Positions 63,218-64,000 of a stretch of 64,000 nt of DNA are shown here, piece after piece. The position numbers and the translations under genes were made by a program. Numbering within the stretch: position 1 is the stretch's first letter; every line of letters begins with the position of its first letter. Source of the DNA: AWTP1-13 sp963820375 (lineage in GTDB: Bacteria > Pseudomonadota > Alphaproteobacteria > Rhizobiales > Hyphomicrobiaceae); NCBI GenBank assembly GCA_963820375.1, contig CAWFZX010000013.1:62001-126000 (forward strand). The letters run 5' to 3'. Under the pieces are notes generated by a model. The model saw only the letters and a program-made list of their open reading frames with translations. It did not search any database and was not told where the DNA came from.

Positions 63218-64000
63218 ATGAAAGTTTTGATCATCGGCGGCGCCGGCATGGTCGGCCGCAAGTTGGCCGAGCGCCTGGCAGGCGACGGGGAGCTCGCCGG
63301 CAAAGCGGTCTCCAGCCTGACCCTGTACGACGTCGTCCCGGCGCTGCCGCCGCCAGCTGCCAAGCTGCCGGTGAAGATCGCAACCGGCGACCTGCCCAGC
63401 CCCGGCGAGGCCGAGCGGCTCATGGCCGATCGGCCCGATATCATTTTCCACCTGGCTGCCATCGTCTCCGGCGAGGCCGAGCTCGATTTCGACAAAGGCT
63501 ACCGCATCAACCTTGATGGCACACGGCTGCTGCTCGAGGCCATCCGCGCCGCGGGCAACAAGCCGCGCCTCGTCTTCACGAGCTCGATTGCCGTATTCGG
63601 CGCACCGTTTCCCGAGGCCATCGGCGATGACTTCTTCAATACGCCGCTCACCTCCTACGGCACGCAGAAGAACATTTGCGAGCTGTTGATTTCCGACTAT
63701 ACCCGCAAGGGCTTCCTCAATGGCCTCTCGATCCGCCTGCCGACGATTTGCGTCCGGCCCGGCAAACCCAATCAGGCGGCCTCCGGCTTCTTTTCCAATA
63801 TCATGCGCGAGCCGCTGGCCGGCGCCGAGGCCGTGCTGCCGGTGTCGGAGAGCGTCAGGCATTGGCACGCCTCGCCGCGGGCCGCCGTCGGCTTTCTTGA
63901 GCACGCCGCCAGCCTCGACACGGACAAGGTCGGCCCCCGGCGGGCGCTCACCATGCCCGGCGTGTCGGTGACGGTCGGTGAGCAGATTGCCGCCTTGAAG
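63218..64000 (+). CDS. denD: D-erythronate dehydrogenase-type NAD-dependent epimerase/dehydratase (partial)
   Basis: 261 codons to the window edge, no stop reached. VLIIGGAGMVGRKLAERLAG is the NAD loop (GxxGxxG, residues 7-13). FHLAAIVSGEAELDFDKGYR is characteristic of DenD-type members, FTSSIAVFG and the catalytic SYGTQK (Tyr147, Lys151) follow, then SIRLPTICVRPGKPNQAASG. DenD oxidises D-erythronate to 2-oxo-D-erythronate, the substrate for the OtnI isomerase encoded 16 bases upstream. OtnK and OtnC, if present, would lie beyond the window. Confidence 0.85.
   Translation, partial: MKVLIIGGAGMVGRKLAERLAGDGELAGKAVSSLTLYDVVPALPPPAAKLPVKIATGDLPSPGEAERLMADRPDIIFHLAAIVSGEAELDFDKGYRINLDGTRLLLEAIRAAGNKPRLVFTSSIAVFGAPFPEAIGDDFFNTPLTSYGTQKNICELLISDYTRKGFLNGLSIRLPTICVRPGKPNQAASGFFSNIMREPLAGAEAVLPVSESVRHWHASPRAAVGFLEHAASLDTDKVGPRRALTMPGVSVTVGEQIAALK

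Overview
The window is a GC-rich bacterial chromosome segment with no rRNA, tRNA or CRISPR array that I could see. Gene content and gene order point to an alphaproteobacterium: divergent rnd/aspS; the purH-heparinase-rsmB-htpX-DUF1674 neighbourhood; a very large NAD-dependent glutamate dehydrogenase; an extensin-like protein; a PA0069-type radical SAM protein; and a TTAA-N7-TTAA CtrA-type box. I cannot place it more precisely.

Layout. (1) 1-2324: start of rnd (minus) and aspS (plus). (2) 2325-14703: an accessory island, visibly AT-richer in its glycan genes. It has an FkbM methyltransferase, a second methyltransferase broken by an in-frame TGA, two GT4 glycosyltransferases, decayed pieces of a further glycosyltransferase, of IS4- and IS256-type transposases and of a serine recombinase, and a 1445-residue copper-radical (galactose/glyoxal) oxidase fused to four near-identical lectin-like domains. 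A decayed copy of the 3' end of that oxidase-lectin gene lies at the other edge of the island, in the same orientation. (3) 15517-32040: housekeeping and metabolism (fumarase/aspartase-superfamily lyase, orphan ParA, AhpD-like protein, NAD-GDH, GNAT, purH, heparinase II/III family, rsmB, htpX, DUF1674, extensin-like). (4) 32053-34469: the two rSAM/selenodomain-associated (arsenosugar-type) glycosyltransferases, split by a Tat-type metallo-beta-lactamase-fold hydrolase. (5) 34585-43640: radical SAM protein, rnhB, YqaA-type membrane protein, dsbB, mepA, an EF-G-like GTPase, a GNAT and an outer-membrane beta-barrel. (6) 43743-49895: purA, muiA-like, serA and serC. (7) 50380-55071: ModA-like binding protein, NUDIX, metallophosphoesterase, MFS, two small envelope genes. 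(8) 55185-60351: a cobalamin riboswitch followed by a heavily frameshifted B12-type TonB receptor, a BtuF with a broken N-terminus, and intact btuC and btuD. (9) 60373-64000: a patatin-like protein, then a sugar-acid cluster (SDR, OtnI-type isomerase, DenD-type dehydrogenase running off the window).

The two most interesting regions are the island, where a copper-radical oxidase carrying an array of glycan-binding-type domains sits beside glycan-building genes, and the B12 uptake locus, where an intact riboswitch and inner-membrane transporter flank a receptor gene full of single-base indels, several of them in G or C runs. I judged gene starts from ribosome-binding sites and family N-termini. 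Many first in-frame starts are TTG or GTG far upstream of the likely real start, and I trimmed these.
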